Assembly (NCBI RefSeq): GCF_001625195.1
Contig: NC_054390.1
Coordinates: 6,917,222 to 6,981,221 of the forward strand
Source of the DNA: Drechmeria coniospora
Lineage: Eukaryota > Ascomycota > Sordariomycetes > Hypocreales > Ophiocordycipitaceae
Length of the DNA: 64,000 nucleotides
Direction: 5' to 3'
Shown here: piece by piece, positions 51,824-63,390 of the stretch
How positions within the stretch are numbered: the first letter of the stretch is position 1
How the letters are laid out: each line of letters begins with the position of its first letter
Translations under genes and position numbers: made by a program
The notes under the pieces: generated by a model
What the model was told of the DNA's origin: nothing
What the model saw: the letters and a program-made list of their open reading frames with translations, nothing else
Database searches by the model: none

Positions 51824-54651
51824 AAACCGCTCGGAAATCGTATGAACAGAAGAGTTTTGGGAGGGTGTAAAGAAGAGTGAGAAAAATATAGCGATAGAGT
51901 TGTGCGTGTAATTAAAAGTCTGGTGTTCTTGGATATGTGTTACAAAACATTTGTATCAATAGAATCGTTATACAATGTTTAGAAAACTCATCAATGTGAG
52001 ATTTCGAGGTTGGTAACAATGGAGCAAATTGTAAACGTCAGATTTAGTGTTCAGAGGATGATTGTATTTCATATGAGTAACGTAATAATCGATTGGTAAC
52101 TTGACTGGAAATAGAACGAATTACTCCTTAGACCCAGAATTCAATGGTCGCCCGAGTAGGCGGCCGAATGCCGGCTCCGGAAATGGCATACTTACCTAAA
52201 ACAGTACTTCCAGGTTTAGTGGACGGTATTTCGAAAACCTGGAGCAATGGAACGGGGCTAAGGTTATTAGCAGATAGTTAGTGAAAACCTTATCATCCTG
52301 TAGCCGAGCAACGTGCCTCAATGGCTATTTAGTTTTCGCGACCAAACCCGTATTTGGTACTGGGTACGCTCATTCGAATTTTCAGGCCATGTTTTAATAT
52401 TACCAGTCTCGACTCCATTCTTTCCGCAGGGATAATGGGCAGGGTGGAGCGAAATTGACGGATACCAGAGGGAGGCGCAGAGGTATATCACTAGCTGTAC
52501 GGAGTACGGGTTAATTTACGTACAGTACGGAGTACACGGCACAACATAAGTACTTAAGTACGCACAACATTCCGAACCCATCGTGCCGCCTACCCGGGCC
52601 GCGGGCAGGCCAGTCAATAGCACTGTTGTCGTTTTGCTTATATATCGAGAACGCGGACGGGCAAATTCCAACAAGTACAGTCCAGGTAACCAGTCGCAGA
52701 ACTGCACCCTACCTTGCACTATGGAGACAAGCGGATTGTATTAATAATGGGGAGTCCGTTCAAGCCAATTCAATTTCAGCACTTGGTTCGACGCCTTGGA
52801 TACAAAGCTGCTGCTCATGTATTTTATCTTTGGCAGCCCCGTCGGTGATGACACTCTGCTCTCAGTTGAATCTGCCTAGAGCATGAACTGGAAGAACTCT
52901 GCACCTCCGAACTATTTGGTACTCGGTGTACTCCAACTTGATGCGCTAGCAAAGCTTCTTTGCCTTAGCGTGACCGTAGTTTGGCCTCAGTGTCTTACTC
53001 GATTAGTCTCAGGAAGCTTGGGGAAGAGTAAACGACCATCGATGATGAAGGTGGAGAGTTTGAGCACAGTTGTACTGTTCGAAGCGCATATTCATGAGGG
53101 AGAATGTGTGCTTGGAGGTACAAGGCAGCACAGTCATGCACCAGGAGGAGAACCAGCACTGCGTCAGCACACATACACTGTTACTCGTCGTCGATGGACC
53201 ATGGGCAGGTCACCCAGCAAAGACCAACGGAAGAAGCATCGCCCTAATACATACATACAGACCCTTTCTTATTCTCTTCTACCGACACTACGACAAGTAG
53301 ACACTACTAGGACAACTACGAAACTACGAAACTATTACCGACACTACTACCGACACTACTACCGACACTTACCAGACACTACAAACAACACTACTAAAGA
53401 CACTACTAAACCACTACTAAAAACACCACTAAAAACACCACTAAAAACACTACTAAAACACTACTAAAACACTACTAAAAACACTACTAAAAACACTACT
53501 AAAAGCACTACTAAAAGCACTATTAAAACACTAATACAGACACGTTATGGTACGATGGCATTGCTGGTAGCGCGATTAGCGCCACGTCGGTTAGTGAATG
53601 TTGAACAAAAGTCCAAGGTTATTACCTTCATGGCATGGACATAAACTGGTACAGATCGGTTGCATACACAACTTTACCGTACTTGTGCCGTAGTAAGTCC
53701 AGTCAGCTATTGCAGCTTAAGTACTTCACCCCGTTCTGGGGGGGGTCGCGTTACTGAAGGTGTGTATAGTGGGGGCCAGCAAGTATTTATCCCTCTACAA
53801 GTCGTCTTCGTCAGTGCTAACGTGGAGCGATAGTTGTACCAAGTACGGAGTACGAAAAGCCAATATACAACCTAATGTGCTGTGATGAAACAAGTACACG
53901 GAGCATTCCGGTACTCTCCACGAAGCCAGTCAATTGGAAATATATAAGTAGCAACAACAACTCACTTGCGGCGTGCATGCATTGAGGAATCAGAAGGTTG
54001 ATTCCCTATAGAGGTATTCAATATTGGTGGGAATAGCTGTGGCTGGCAACAGGTGTTGGGTGGCTTTGAGAACTGCGGAATTAACGCATCATTCGCATCG
54101 TCGTCGGGTGTTATGTGTAGAAATGGCTGCGTATGAATTGTCCCATGGTGAATGCAACAACTACGTATCTGTACCTTAACCTTGGCGTCGTACAATCACA
54201 GTTGTAGTTGCTTGGCTTGGGCTGCTTCCGTACCTGCCGGGTAGACAGGGGATGTTGCTGAATTTGACGGATAGTTTCGGCCCTTTTCCCGCCATGGTGC
54301 AATATCTACAGCATGTCAATTACTGCCGCGTATTGATAATGAAATGGCATTCGGATACCTCTCTGGCAGTACGAGTTGACGACCTTCTATACCATTTGGT
54401 GAAATGAAAACTTCCACCTGGTCATGGCACATATCTACTGAGAGATGCCATACCCCAACAGGACTGGGGAAGGGGAATGCATTATAGTAGTCCGATTATA
54501 ACTATGCATTGTCCGGGTGTAGTCTGTATGTATAGCTGCGTACGAGAAGTGCATGCACTTGCATCCCTGGTACTTGCATGCGTATGCTAGGTTGAGTTTT
54601 AGGATAACGGATTTGGTTGGGTTAAGATGTTGAAGAGGCTAATACTGTCAG
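51824..54651. other. AT-rich intergenic region upstream of the giant gene
   Basis: This includes the presumptive promoter of the giant gene (51824 upward). Features seen are TACGGAGTA-type words near 52500, 52525 and 53845, a minisatellite at 53336-53534, and AT-rich sequence. Two overlapping minus-strand frames at 53962-54302 have no recognisable content and no defended gene model. Confidence 0.5.
53336..53534. repeat. Minisatellite, imperfect (ACACTACTAAAA)n
   Basis: About 200 bp of tandem 11-13 bp units. The left end uses ACACTACTACCG variants, the centre ACACCACTAAAA and ACACTACTAAAA, and the right end GCACTACTAAAA. The overlapping plus-strand open frame encodes only Thr/Lys/Leu repeats and is an artefact. 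Confidence 0.9.
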
Positions 54652-55098
54652 CTATCGGTGCTGGTGTATGTATGCCCAAATATCTTCGGAATAATCTAGA
54701 CAACCATCGTTTTTAAGTACGTGGTCATTTTTTACCACTTCAACGATCAGTTTATACGATAATGGATCAGATAGTAGAAAAGCCGAATCTGAAACCCCAT
54801 CTGGGGTGGTTGCTAATATTGTTATCGCGGTAGATCCAGCCACAGGGGGTATGATGTACGGCGGGATAACCAGTCCTAGCGCATTTGAAGTTCCGACATA
54901 GCTTGAAAGGCCACCATCAAACGTATAACTGCCAGGAAGAGAGACCGTTACAGGTACAGATGTTGCAGGACTTTTCACACATGAAGCAGTTATCGGTATA
55001 GGGGTAATCGTACATAGCGAGGGTTGATAGGAAATACTATTTAAGAATACGGAGATTGGTACTACTACCTTAACGTATATCTTCAATTCTAACTTCAA
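54652..55098 (-). pseudogene. Truncated copy of the giant protein's C-terminal region
   Basis: This 148-codon open frame matches the unique C-terminal part of the protein encoded at 36070-51823. Shared segments include CTITP, VPVTVSLP, SSYVG, LGLVIPPYIIPPVAGS, ATTP, GVSDSA and IWAY, in the same order and spacing. By eye roughly two thirds of the residues agree over about 110 positions. The nucleotide sequences are also alignable (ATGATGTACGGCGGGAT in both). The similarity begins near VVVPISVFLN and stops after IWAY. There are no Thr/Cys repeats, no leader peptide and no sequence matching the last 130 or so residues. It is on the same strand as the giant gene and ends about 50 bp from a transposase relic. 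It is probably a non-functional duplicate, though a small expressed protein cannot be excluded. Confidence 0.85.
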
Positions 55099-55149
55099 TT
55101 ACCACGATAAACTCAATGTAGAAAAATTGCCAAGAAATATTGAAGTCCA

Positions 55150-55645
55150 CTCGTCATTCACGTATGTTTTGGGGTACAATCTCCTTCAATCGCCGTGCAT
55201 CTCTTACACCTATACTCGGAGATCCAAATTTCCCTAAGGGAGGTGTTACGGCGCGAAACCTTCCAACAACTGTTGAACCAGGTATGGTATTTGCACACGA
55301 ACTTGCACACTATAATGCCTCATTTCTTAATGCAGCCATTACACAAGCGTGGCTTGGTTGTTGGATTGAAGAGCATATGGTTTTTTGGTGGGTTGGGCAC
55401 CTTACTCACCTGACCTTAATCCAATCGAAAATGTATGGGAACTGGTTAAAGAAAGGATTATGGATCCATCCCGAGCCACCTGACGTTTCTAAAACCCATA
55501 AACCTCAAAGCAACGGCTATGCCAAACAGCGGCTGAGGCATGGGGAGAGATTGGTAATACCATCTTGAATGATTTGACAGAGTTGATGCGTCGACGCCTA
55601 TCAGTAGTTGTGGCTGCAAATAGACGGTATGCAAAGTACCAATTA
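55150..55645 (+). mobile_element. Broken Tc1/mariner-type transposase (DDE superfamily) relic
   Basis: Only the C-terminal half is present. The first frame has FWGTISFNRRASLTPI, matching the strand before the second catalytic residue, and GMVFAHELAHYN, where the usual Asp of the second catalytic position reads Glu. Near 55385 the frame shifts, and the next frame has WAPYSPDLNPIENVWELVKE, the hallmark third catalytic region of Tc1/mariner elements. A stop follows at about 55478, and after a further shift AWGEIGNTI to VVVAANRRYAKY matches the usual C-terminus. At least two frameshifts and one stop make it dead. No inverted termini were identified; the left part of the element is missing and the truncated duplicate begins about 50 bp away. 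Confidence 0.85.
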
Positions 55646-58600
55646 GTTATTGGAAAGTCTATCATTGTATGAGTATAGGCTATTTTTATAATATTACAAG
55701 TAACCGCATGTTGGTACTACGGTTTGTGTTTATAGATATACACATAGCTGCACATATCGCATAGCTACTCTATCCCTTCGCCATGCACTGTACGGAGTAC
55801 ACTTGGAGTATTGTGTTCCTGCCTGGTAATAATGGTAACTGAAAGTAACAAGGGTGATGACTACTCATCCACTTTTGCTACCATACATCTGTAGCTATTG
55901 AGTGAGGTAACCACATCGACTGGACAAGAAATACTGTACGACAGATAGGAGCACAGTTTGATGATAGATATTCTCCATTTTCTTCACCAGAAGCGATGCT
56001 CAGTACCGGCCACAAGCTCAAGAATAAGTATTTCGATCAACTTCTGGCTGGCTGGCTGCTGGCGCGTGTAGGAGTTTTGCATTCCTTCCATTTGGCAACG
56101 AAACCCGTCTAGCCAGCCTACTCTCGACCGATCCCAAACGCCCGCTGGCCTTCTGTAAGTCTTGCTGTGCCGTGCTCACTCCTTTGGCTACGGAGAACGC
56201 CGGTTCCTGCTGGCATGAATGAACGTTCATCTTTCCTCAGAGATGAGTAGATTCGACCGTTGCCAACTCCCCGCCCCCCCATGTGTTTGGACACAATTTG
56301 TGGCCAGTCAGCGCGCCCATCCTACCTAGATGCGCACGCAGGCTTCAAGAACGAGCATGAGTAGGTACCATGGCAGCATGCCCGAAGTGGTCCCCGAAAA
56401 TTCGACTGCGCCCATTGGAGCAATCCTTGTTGCGATGGCATTACCAGCAGGACTATGTAGGTTCGTGTTGAAAACGATTCCAGACTTGTCATGATTATGC
56501 ACCTCTAGGGAAGCTATCATGCCTAGCATGATCGTGTTGATCCACGGCAACCAAGAATCCCAGGAATGGATGTCCATGTCGATTGCGTACAGTGGCACAT
56601 GCTCTGCCCCTCATTGTTTGTGGCCTCGCAAAGCATGTAAGTAATACTGCAAGTTCCGGTGGTCTCGTTCCACACGTCCACCTGCCGAGCGATGCCCACA
56701 CTTTTGGCATTCAACATTGCTTACTGCTGACAGCTCGTCCATTTCTTGAACCGACTCCTTGTTCGCATCCTGGACGCTGACAACGTCGCAATATGAGGGA
56801 AGGGGACCTTTGGGTGCTGAATACGGGTTGCCGCCAAAGCAGGGGCGATGAGATATGGGCATGCACTATGCAACACGCACGTGCAGCAAGGGGCCGCGGC
56901 GGCCTGAGATGACGTTCTCGAGGTTCGGATCAACGGGTCGAGGAACGGGGCAATCCGTTTCCAAGGTCGTCGTGTCGCATCACCGTCGCTGCTCTCTTGT
57001 TCTCTCATCCGTCCGGCGGGTGACCCAGCTTTGACATGTAATGACCGCATCACTCTCGCATAAAGTTCCACCTCGTCACCACACATGGCCGTCGTACCAC
57101 CGTCTTCGGAAGCGATGACCCTGACGTAGCTGGAGGGAAGCAGCTGCGTGTTTCTCCCTTGGGCTCTGTGCTTTGTGGTCTGCACCTTGCACTCTGTGTG
57201 CTTTGTGGTCCGCTCCATGCGCCCTTGGCGGTCGAGGAGCAGAAGCAAAGCAGGCGATGGGGCGAGAGGCGAGCCAGTGGTCGAGTGCGGCTTGATCCCT
57301 TGGCAAGTTTACCGTCGCACATCGCACGTCTCCTGTCCCATGCGCTCGCTCGCTCACTCGCCTGGATTGGTATGGATATCTGAGCGCCATTTATGGAAGT
57401 GTATACTTATGAAACGATCATCTTTCCCATCCACCCACAATCCATCCATCCATCCATTCACGTGCCATCCATTCACGTGCCTGCCCTTCGCCCAGCCATC
57501 TGACACTCCTGCGCACTTGCCATGCCGAGTGAGATACGGTGAGCGATTCGGAAAGCGCGAATGGCAAGTCTAGCAACCACTCCTTCCTGCCTTGCCCGTC
57601 ATTGCCGTTAGCACCTCGTGTGCCCGAAGACCTCGGTTCTCCCACCCCTTTCCCCATTCCCATTTCCCATTTCCCACCTATCCTTTTTTTTCCACCGTCT
57701 CCCATTTCCCATTTCTTTCACTCCATCCCATTTTCTCATCTCCTTTCCCCTATCCCAGATTCCTGGCTTGAACGCGTCAGCGAGCAGCTAGTGATGCTTT
57801 GCATCCATCCTGTTCCCGCCGCTGTTGGGGTCCAAGGTACAGATAAGCCGTGCGGACGACAGGAAGAGCCAGGCAAACAGGGAGCAGGGATTCCCCGCCG
57901 CAGCCTGTCTAACTGCACACTTGCTCCATTCCATATAGCTGCGCAGCAGTAATAATACGTATACGGAGTACAAGTTGTCGTGCTCCAATTACGCCTTGCA
58001 ACTCCGTCCACTTGACCGTATTACTGAGTCCCTCCCTCTCCCCAGCCTGTTTGTGCAACCACACCCTCGGATGTGCTTTCTGATCACTACTGCCAAGGAC
58101 ATCAGACGGACCCACGCATCGGCAGATCCAACGGGGTCTCCTTTCCCTTCCAATCACTCTGCTCTCGGTCAATCTGTCATTGCATCAGCGTCCCGTCTTC
58201 TTCCTCCCCGTCAACAGCCATCTCCCTCCAACCCAACCCAACCCAACCAGCCGAATCGCGAAGCCGGGCCACGATCACAACTCCGGCCCCTTGGCCTGCA
58301 TCCTTCAATCAATCCTTCAACCAAAGGGCCATTCGAGCAGGCAGCGCAGATATATACCCAAGGCTGCCTTCGTCTGGACTTCCGCCAACCCATCAACTTA
58401 GCCGCCATTAGCTTGCTATGAACGCCCACCGCTCGGGTACCTCACGTTGAGCCTGTTTGCTTTTGCCGCCATAATATCGACTCATTCGCCATCTTGTTGC
58501 TTTCCATGGTCGGCACCGTCGCTGCCCAGATACCATGACGCTCTGCGCATTTTTGCCGCCGGAAAAGAGGCAATCGCTGCTCCTACCCTCAGGCTTGCCG

Positions 58601-58759
58601 CCGCAACTGTCAGCCGCCGCCGCGCCCGCCATCCTTCTCTCGGTCGTACCCGACACCTTCGACGCTTCCTGAGCGTACCCTCCCTTCCTTCTTTCCTACC
58701 AGCCGCCCTGACAGACCAACTCTCTCCAGGCGCCGGAGCGCCGGGTGAGCTCGATCGCC
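55646..58759. other. Intergenic region; possible small gene unproven
   Basis: The region becomes GC-richer beyond about 56.2 kb. On the minus strand at about 56861-56329 there are adjacent frames with a Cys-rich segment (CSITYMLCEA, CHCTQSTW) and a hydrophobic end (MLPWYLLMLVLEA) that might be a small spliced secreted protein, but I could not close a convincing exon chain. The stretch at 57420-57770 is CCATTTCCC-type pyrimidine-rich sequence. The region 58.1-58.75 kb is presumably the promoter and leader of the gene at 58760. Confidence 0.45.
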
Positions 58760-59308
58760 ATGGCGGCCAACGCTGTGCCGGACACCCAATTGGGCCTCAC
58801 AGACGAGGAAATCCAGCTGCTGCGCCAGGGTCAGGCCGCACTCGGCGGGAGCGCCGCCGCCTCGACCAATTCTAGGGCGGCCAGCAGAGCCAGCAGCCAG
58901 GGCTTGCTGCTTCTCGACAGCTCATCTCTCGCCGCCTTGGGTCGCTACTTTGACCGGCTGATGGCTGGCGTCGAGCAGAATATCCGCACCCTTGGCGAGC
59001 AGGCCCAGATGTTCACCCAGTTGCAGTACGATAGAGCCGGCAACATCATTTACGGCGCCGATGCCGAAATTGCTCGCTACACCGAAATACTGCGCCAGCT
59101 AGACGAGCTCGAGCTCGATTTTGACCGCATAGCCCATATCAAGGACATTGTCAAGGCGTATCGACAGCGGGTCCAGGACATGGAGCGGGACCTCGACGCG
59201 GTCGGCTCCTCCAGTCGGCACCACAAGCACCCCTCGACCCATCGAAGCACCCACCACCCACACTCACAATCGCACCGTCATGGCTCGTCTCGCAAGCACA
59301 AACGTTGA
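58760..59308 (+). CDS. BLOC-1 subunit 2-like protein
   Basis: A single exon of 182 residues. I choose the ATG at 58760 (MAANAVPDTQLGLTDEEIQL). After a Ser/Ala-rich N-terminus, residues about 50-150 form a long helical, coiled-coil-like region: LAALGRYFDRLMAGVEQNIR, TQLQYDRAGNIIYGADAEIA, RYTEILRQLDELELDFDRI and IVKAYRQRVQDMERDLD. From memory this pattern is that of fungal proteins annotated as biogenesis of lysosome-related organelles complex-1 subunit 2, a coiled-coil subunit acting at endosomes. The C-terminal 35 residues are an unusual His/Ser/Arg/Lys tail (HHKHPSTHRSTHHPHSQSHR) that could be a fungal-specific extension. The gene is conserved and intronless here. Other small coiled-coil complex subunits are the alternative. 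Confidence 0.78.
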   Translation: MAANAVPDTQLGLTDEEIQLLRQGQAALGGSAAASTNSRAASRASSQGLLLLDSSSLAALGRYFDRLMAGVEQNIRTLGEQAQMFTQLQYDRAGNIIYGADAEIARYTEILRQLDELELDFDRIAHIKDIVKAYRQRVQDMERDLDAVGSSSRHHKHPSTHRSTHHPHSQSHRHGSSRKHKR

Positions 59309-61047
59309 CACTCGCCCCCAAACATCCACTTCATTCAACGACCTCATTTTGAGGGGGAATTGCTACACGACCTGGCCGAGGACCTCGTCATGTTATACAC
59401 ACGCCTACTTTACATACAAGTACGCTCGTATATTTTCCCTCGAAGACATGGTGGCAATGGACCATGTGTATGTCGATAGGGATCAGTTCCGTGGAAAAGC
59501 AGCGATGGCTGAAAGCAGCATCGAGTTGGTCATATGCACTGACCATGTCAAAGACGAATGGACGCCTCACGGTTGGAAAGAGAAAGGTATCGGCCTCACG
59601 GCTTGCTGGTATTATTCCCTTGCGTTGATGTTTTGCCTAGTACAGTATCTGCTTTCTATTCGAATGTACTCACCGACCTGTAACACTCGCATGGGCCAAT
59701 GGCCATCTCAGGTCTACACCTTTGCCTCGTTCTTATCGGTTTCTGGCTGGCATAGGCATACAGTCTTGGGACAAAAAACTCGGTCTTTCTCCGTTGCAAC
59801 TGTATCGTGAAGCAAGTACCGCTGCTTGCTTTGTATCCGAAACATGTTTCTGTCCGCGTGGGTTTACCATCACGGGCAAGCAGGCCAGGGTACAAGAGAT
59901 GGCGAAGCTGATCTTGCCTGGACAGGCGATGCGCATTGATCAGTCCAGCTGTCCCTCCGCTGAGATGATAGCCACCAGTTGCTTTCATGGGGCCCTGGCT
60001 CAGATAGAATCGTAGATACTTGGTTGCCTGAGCAGGTCCGACAGGCGACGGATGCTGGCAAATCACGACAATGAGCAAGTCATCCCTGAGCAGCGAGTAT
60101 GCCGACCTGCGAGTCCTACGCGAAGTCATCAGTAGCAGTTTCGGTGGAAGATGGGGTCCTGGTTGGGCAGCCGCTCCCACCCTTTCATCCATTCGGTTTC
60201 TTTCTCCTACTCCTCACTCTCCCATCCCCGCCCCCCTCCGTTGCCCTTCGAAGCCTCGGTCATAAGTACGCGGAATAAGGGGGCCGATGGCTCGGACGCG
60301 GCAAGGAAATCGTTCGGGGATGAGTGTTCCGCCCCCATAACAAACCCGGCTAGCAATCCGGCACCTGACGCGAGCGATTGAATGCAAGAGGAGTATATAC
60401 GTGCACAACCCTGAGCCTGTCTGGCGAACAATATGTTGCTCTCCATGTTTGAGTACATCAGCCTGGTGATTCGGCGCCGGTAACAGACCCATGCTAAGAT
60501 CTCTGTCGTCACCAAATCAGGAGATGCAGGCAGGTGGCATCTGAAACTCCTCATCAACATGCCTTTCTTTCTCTCTATCTGTCCCTATACCGGTATGCTC
60601 CTTACACGGCACCATTTAATTCTCATTATCCAACACGCAACGCCTGCCCTGATACCAAGCAACAGGCCGTAGCCTAGCCTCGTCAAAACAGCAGAGAACA
60701 AGAAGAGGAAGGGCGAAAGCCCAGGGCCTCATGCGATGATCAAATCGCCGTCTTGTTTCCTGAGTTGCAAGCCAAAAACAAAAGTACACACAAACGCCAT
60801 AAAATGCCTCGCCCAATGTGCTCGAGAATTCAGAAGCCGACACCCTCCAACACCCCCCTCGTCTTCATTACCTTGCCTTGCGCCGCCTCGCTTCACCTTG
60901 CCCTGGTCTCTTTACCCTGCATCGCTCCAAGCCGAGGACAAGTATTGTCAGCAAACGAAATGGCGGTGGAAACCCTCCAAAAGAGACAAATGAAATGCCA
61001 ACCGCGATTGCGAAGAAATGTGAATCGTTTCAGCGCAGCAAAGACTC
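59309..61047. other. Intergenic region between convergent genes
   Basis: 1.7 kb between the 3' ends of the BLOC-1-like and kinase genes. Open frames up to 220 codons extend from or overlap the neighbouring genes in wrong frames and show no motifs. No gene is supported. Confidence 0.55.
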
Positions 61048-63390
61048 CTACACCCTTGCAATTCGACGCTGTCGCACGAGGAACGGACTCGGCATCTCGT
61101 CTCTCTCGGGATCCCAGACTGCCACCGGCTCGCTTCCGCTTCCGCCGCTTGCCCTTCTCTCGCCTGTCACGCGATCGCGGAAAGCCCCTCGCTTCGGGCT
61201 CGCGTTGTCCGTCGCCGCTGCGCCCAACTGACGGCCCCCAGCGCGGGCCTGCTGCAGCTCGACGAGCGTCCGACCCTTGATGCTGTTTTTCGTCGCAAGC
61301 TTGTTGAGATTGTCGCCGCTGGCGCTGCCGGTGTCCTTCTTCATCGAGTTCTTTCGGCTCAGACCGCCACCGTTGGACGTTGCTTCCGACTGCAGGCTGG
61401 CGACGGACGGTATTCTACTGAGCGGACGCGCCGGCGAGCGCGTGCGAGACTCAGCCTGTGACATCGCCGCAGCTCCCGCGACGGCCTTGGAAACTAGACC
61501 GGCGCAGGAAGCTTTCGTCTTGAGACGGTTGACCGGGCCAGACTTTTGCGACGTCAGCACTGGCCGGTCCCTTGCCGTGAAGGGATTCTTTGCCGATCTG
61601 TGTCGCGTAGGAGACGGCATCAAGTCGTCGTCATCCGACTCGATGCAAGTCGGCTCACGATGCAGCGCCCACTTAGGGTCGCCGTGGACGGCGTTGTTGG
61701 CCGCGAAGATGTTGGCCGCGTGGGTCGAGGGCGGCTTCGTAGCGCCACCCCGACGCGGCGAGAGCGAGAGCGAGGCGATGGCCATTGGGCTAGGAGAGGC
61801 CATCTCGACGTCCATTGGCGTGCCCGTGGCCCCGGCAAACATCGTCTGCGCCCGGCCAAAGGGCGTCCGCGTGCTGCGTTTGGCCTCCTTGGACGATTCG
61901 GGGCTGTCGATGGAGTACTCGGTGATGTCCGTCGTCGACAGGAAGTCGTCGCTGCTGGCGCCGATGGAGGAATGGGGGTAGTCGGATCTGGCCGACGACG
62001 AGGCGTACTCCTCCACGGCCGGCTCCTCGGCCACGAGCGTGACCGTCTTTTTCTTCTGCAGCTCAGCATCGATGCGGTTCCGGACCTCTTCTTCAAATCG
62101 CTTATTCAGCCGGTCGACCTCGGCGTTGACGAGCCGGTCAATTTCGAGTCGGGCCTTGACCTCCCATTCACGGCGCACGCAGGCGTCGACCTCGTCGCGC
62201 ACGAGGTCCTTTTCCCGATCTATCGTCGCCAGCCTGTCCTCGAGCTCCTTTTCCTTCCGCTTGACCGAGTCTTCCCTCGCCTTGAGCGACTTATTCAGGT
62301 CGACGACCTCCTTCTCCTTGCGCATCAGTCTCACCACGGGCAAGTCCAACAACTGCGCCGTGTCGGGCCGTCGATCGGGGTTCACCCGCAGGCAATCCTT
62401 GATCACCTGGAAAAGCTCGGGCGAGTAGATGGCCGGTAACGGCGCCACCCTGCCTTCCTTGATCTTCTGAACGAGCTGGAAGTGCGTCTTGGCGTTGAAC
62501 GGCGGCTCGCGTGAGCAGAGCTCGTACATGATGCAGCCGAGCGACCAAATGTCCGACTTGAGGGTGTATTTTTCGGCCGCGCAGATCTCCGGAGACATGT
62601 AGAAGGGGGTGCCGACGTAGGTAGAGGCGAAGTCGTGCGACTTGATCATCTTGGAAAGGCCAAAGTCACCGAGCTTCACCGAGTTGTCCTCGCCAAGAAA
62701 CACTGCGTCCCCGTACCTTCCGTCAGCCTTGTTTTTGCCACTCGACTGCGCAACAGGGCAGTGAGATACTGGGAGAGTGAGCGGGGGGGGGAACGTACCA
62801 TTCTCGGGCTTTAGATCTCGATGGAGAATCGTCATGGTGCCTGCCGGAACCTTCGGGCTCGCGCTGGCGGTGCCCTGCGCCAGGCCTAGCACGTTTGCTC
62901 CGACGTCGGGGGGGTCGACACCGTAGTGGCAGCGATACAAGGCCATGACGAGCTGGCTAAAGATGCTCCAGACAAAGCTCTCCTGCGCGTGCTGGCCCTT
63001 GAGCTGCAGGTCCTTGATGACGCGGCCGAGGTCGCCGTTGCCGCAGTACTCCATGTACAGATGCAGATCCTGGCTGAGTTTGAGGTGTTCGCGGTGGTAG
63101 TATGCGACGATGTTGGCATGCCGGAGGTGGGAGAGGATCTGGAACTCGGCGTGGAGCTGCTCGCGCTCCTTCTGGGACATTCGCAAGTAGGAGATCTCCT
63201 TGCGGCACATGATGAAGCCATCTTCCTTGCGTCGCACCTTGCGGATGATGCCAAAGGAGCCATGGCCTGGGAGAAGACCGATCCCGTCAGATCGTCGTCA
63301 TGCGGAGGGGAGGGAGGGGGGGCGCAAGCGGCTGGCCGACTCACCAATCTTCTCCAACGTGTCGTACTTGCTCTCGGACGACATCGACAT
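61048..63390 (-). CDS. nimA: NIMA-type serine/threonine protein kinase
   Basis: Three exons are inferred: 63390-63345, 63266-62799 and 62702-61048, giving 723 codons with stop (722 residues). Intron 1 (78 bp, GTGAGT...TCCCAG) splits the glycine loop and restores LEKIGHGSFGIIRKV. Intron 2 (96 bp, GTACGT...GACGCAG, branch GCTGACGG) is in frame and would otherwise insert 32 residues into the catalytic loop; splicing gives HRDLKPENVFLGEDNSVKLG. Catalytic features are Lys38, the HRDLKPEN loop starting at H164, D184-F-G, and the activation segment STYVGTPFYMSPE. A charged coiled coil follows (about 285-400, RKEKEVVDLNKSLKAREDSV onward), then a long basic Ser/Pro-rich tail. This is the layout of Aspergillus NIMA and Neurospora NIM-1, which drive G2/M entry. 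The C-terminal tail in that family usually carries PEST/degradation signals. Confidence 0.95.
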
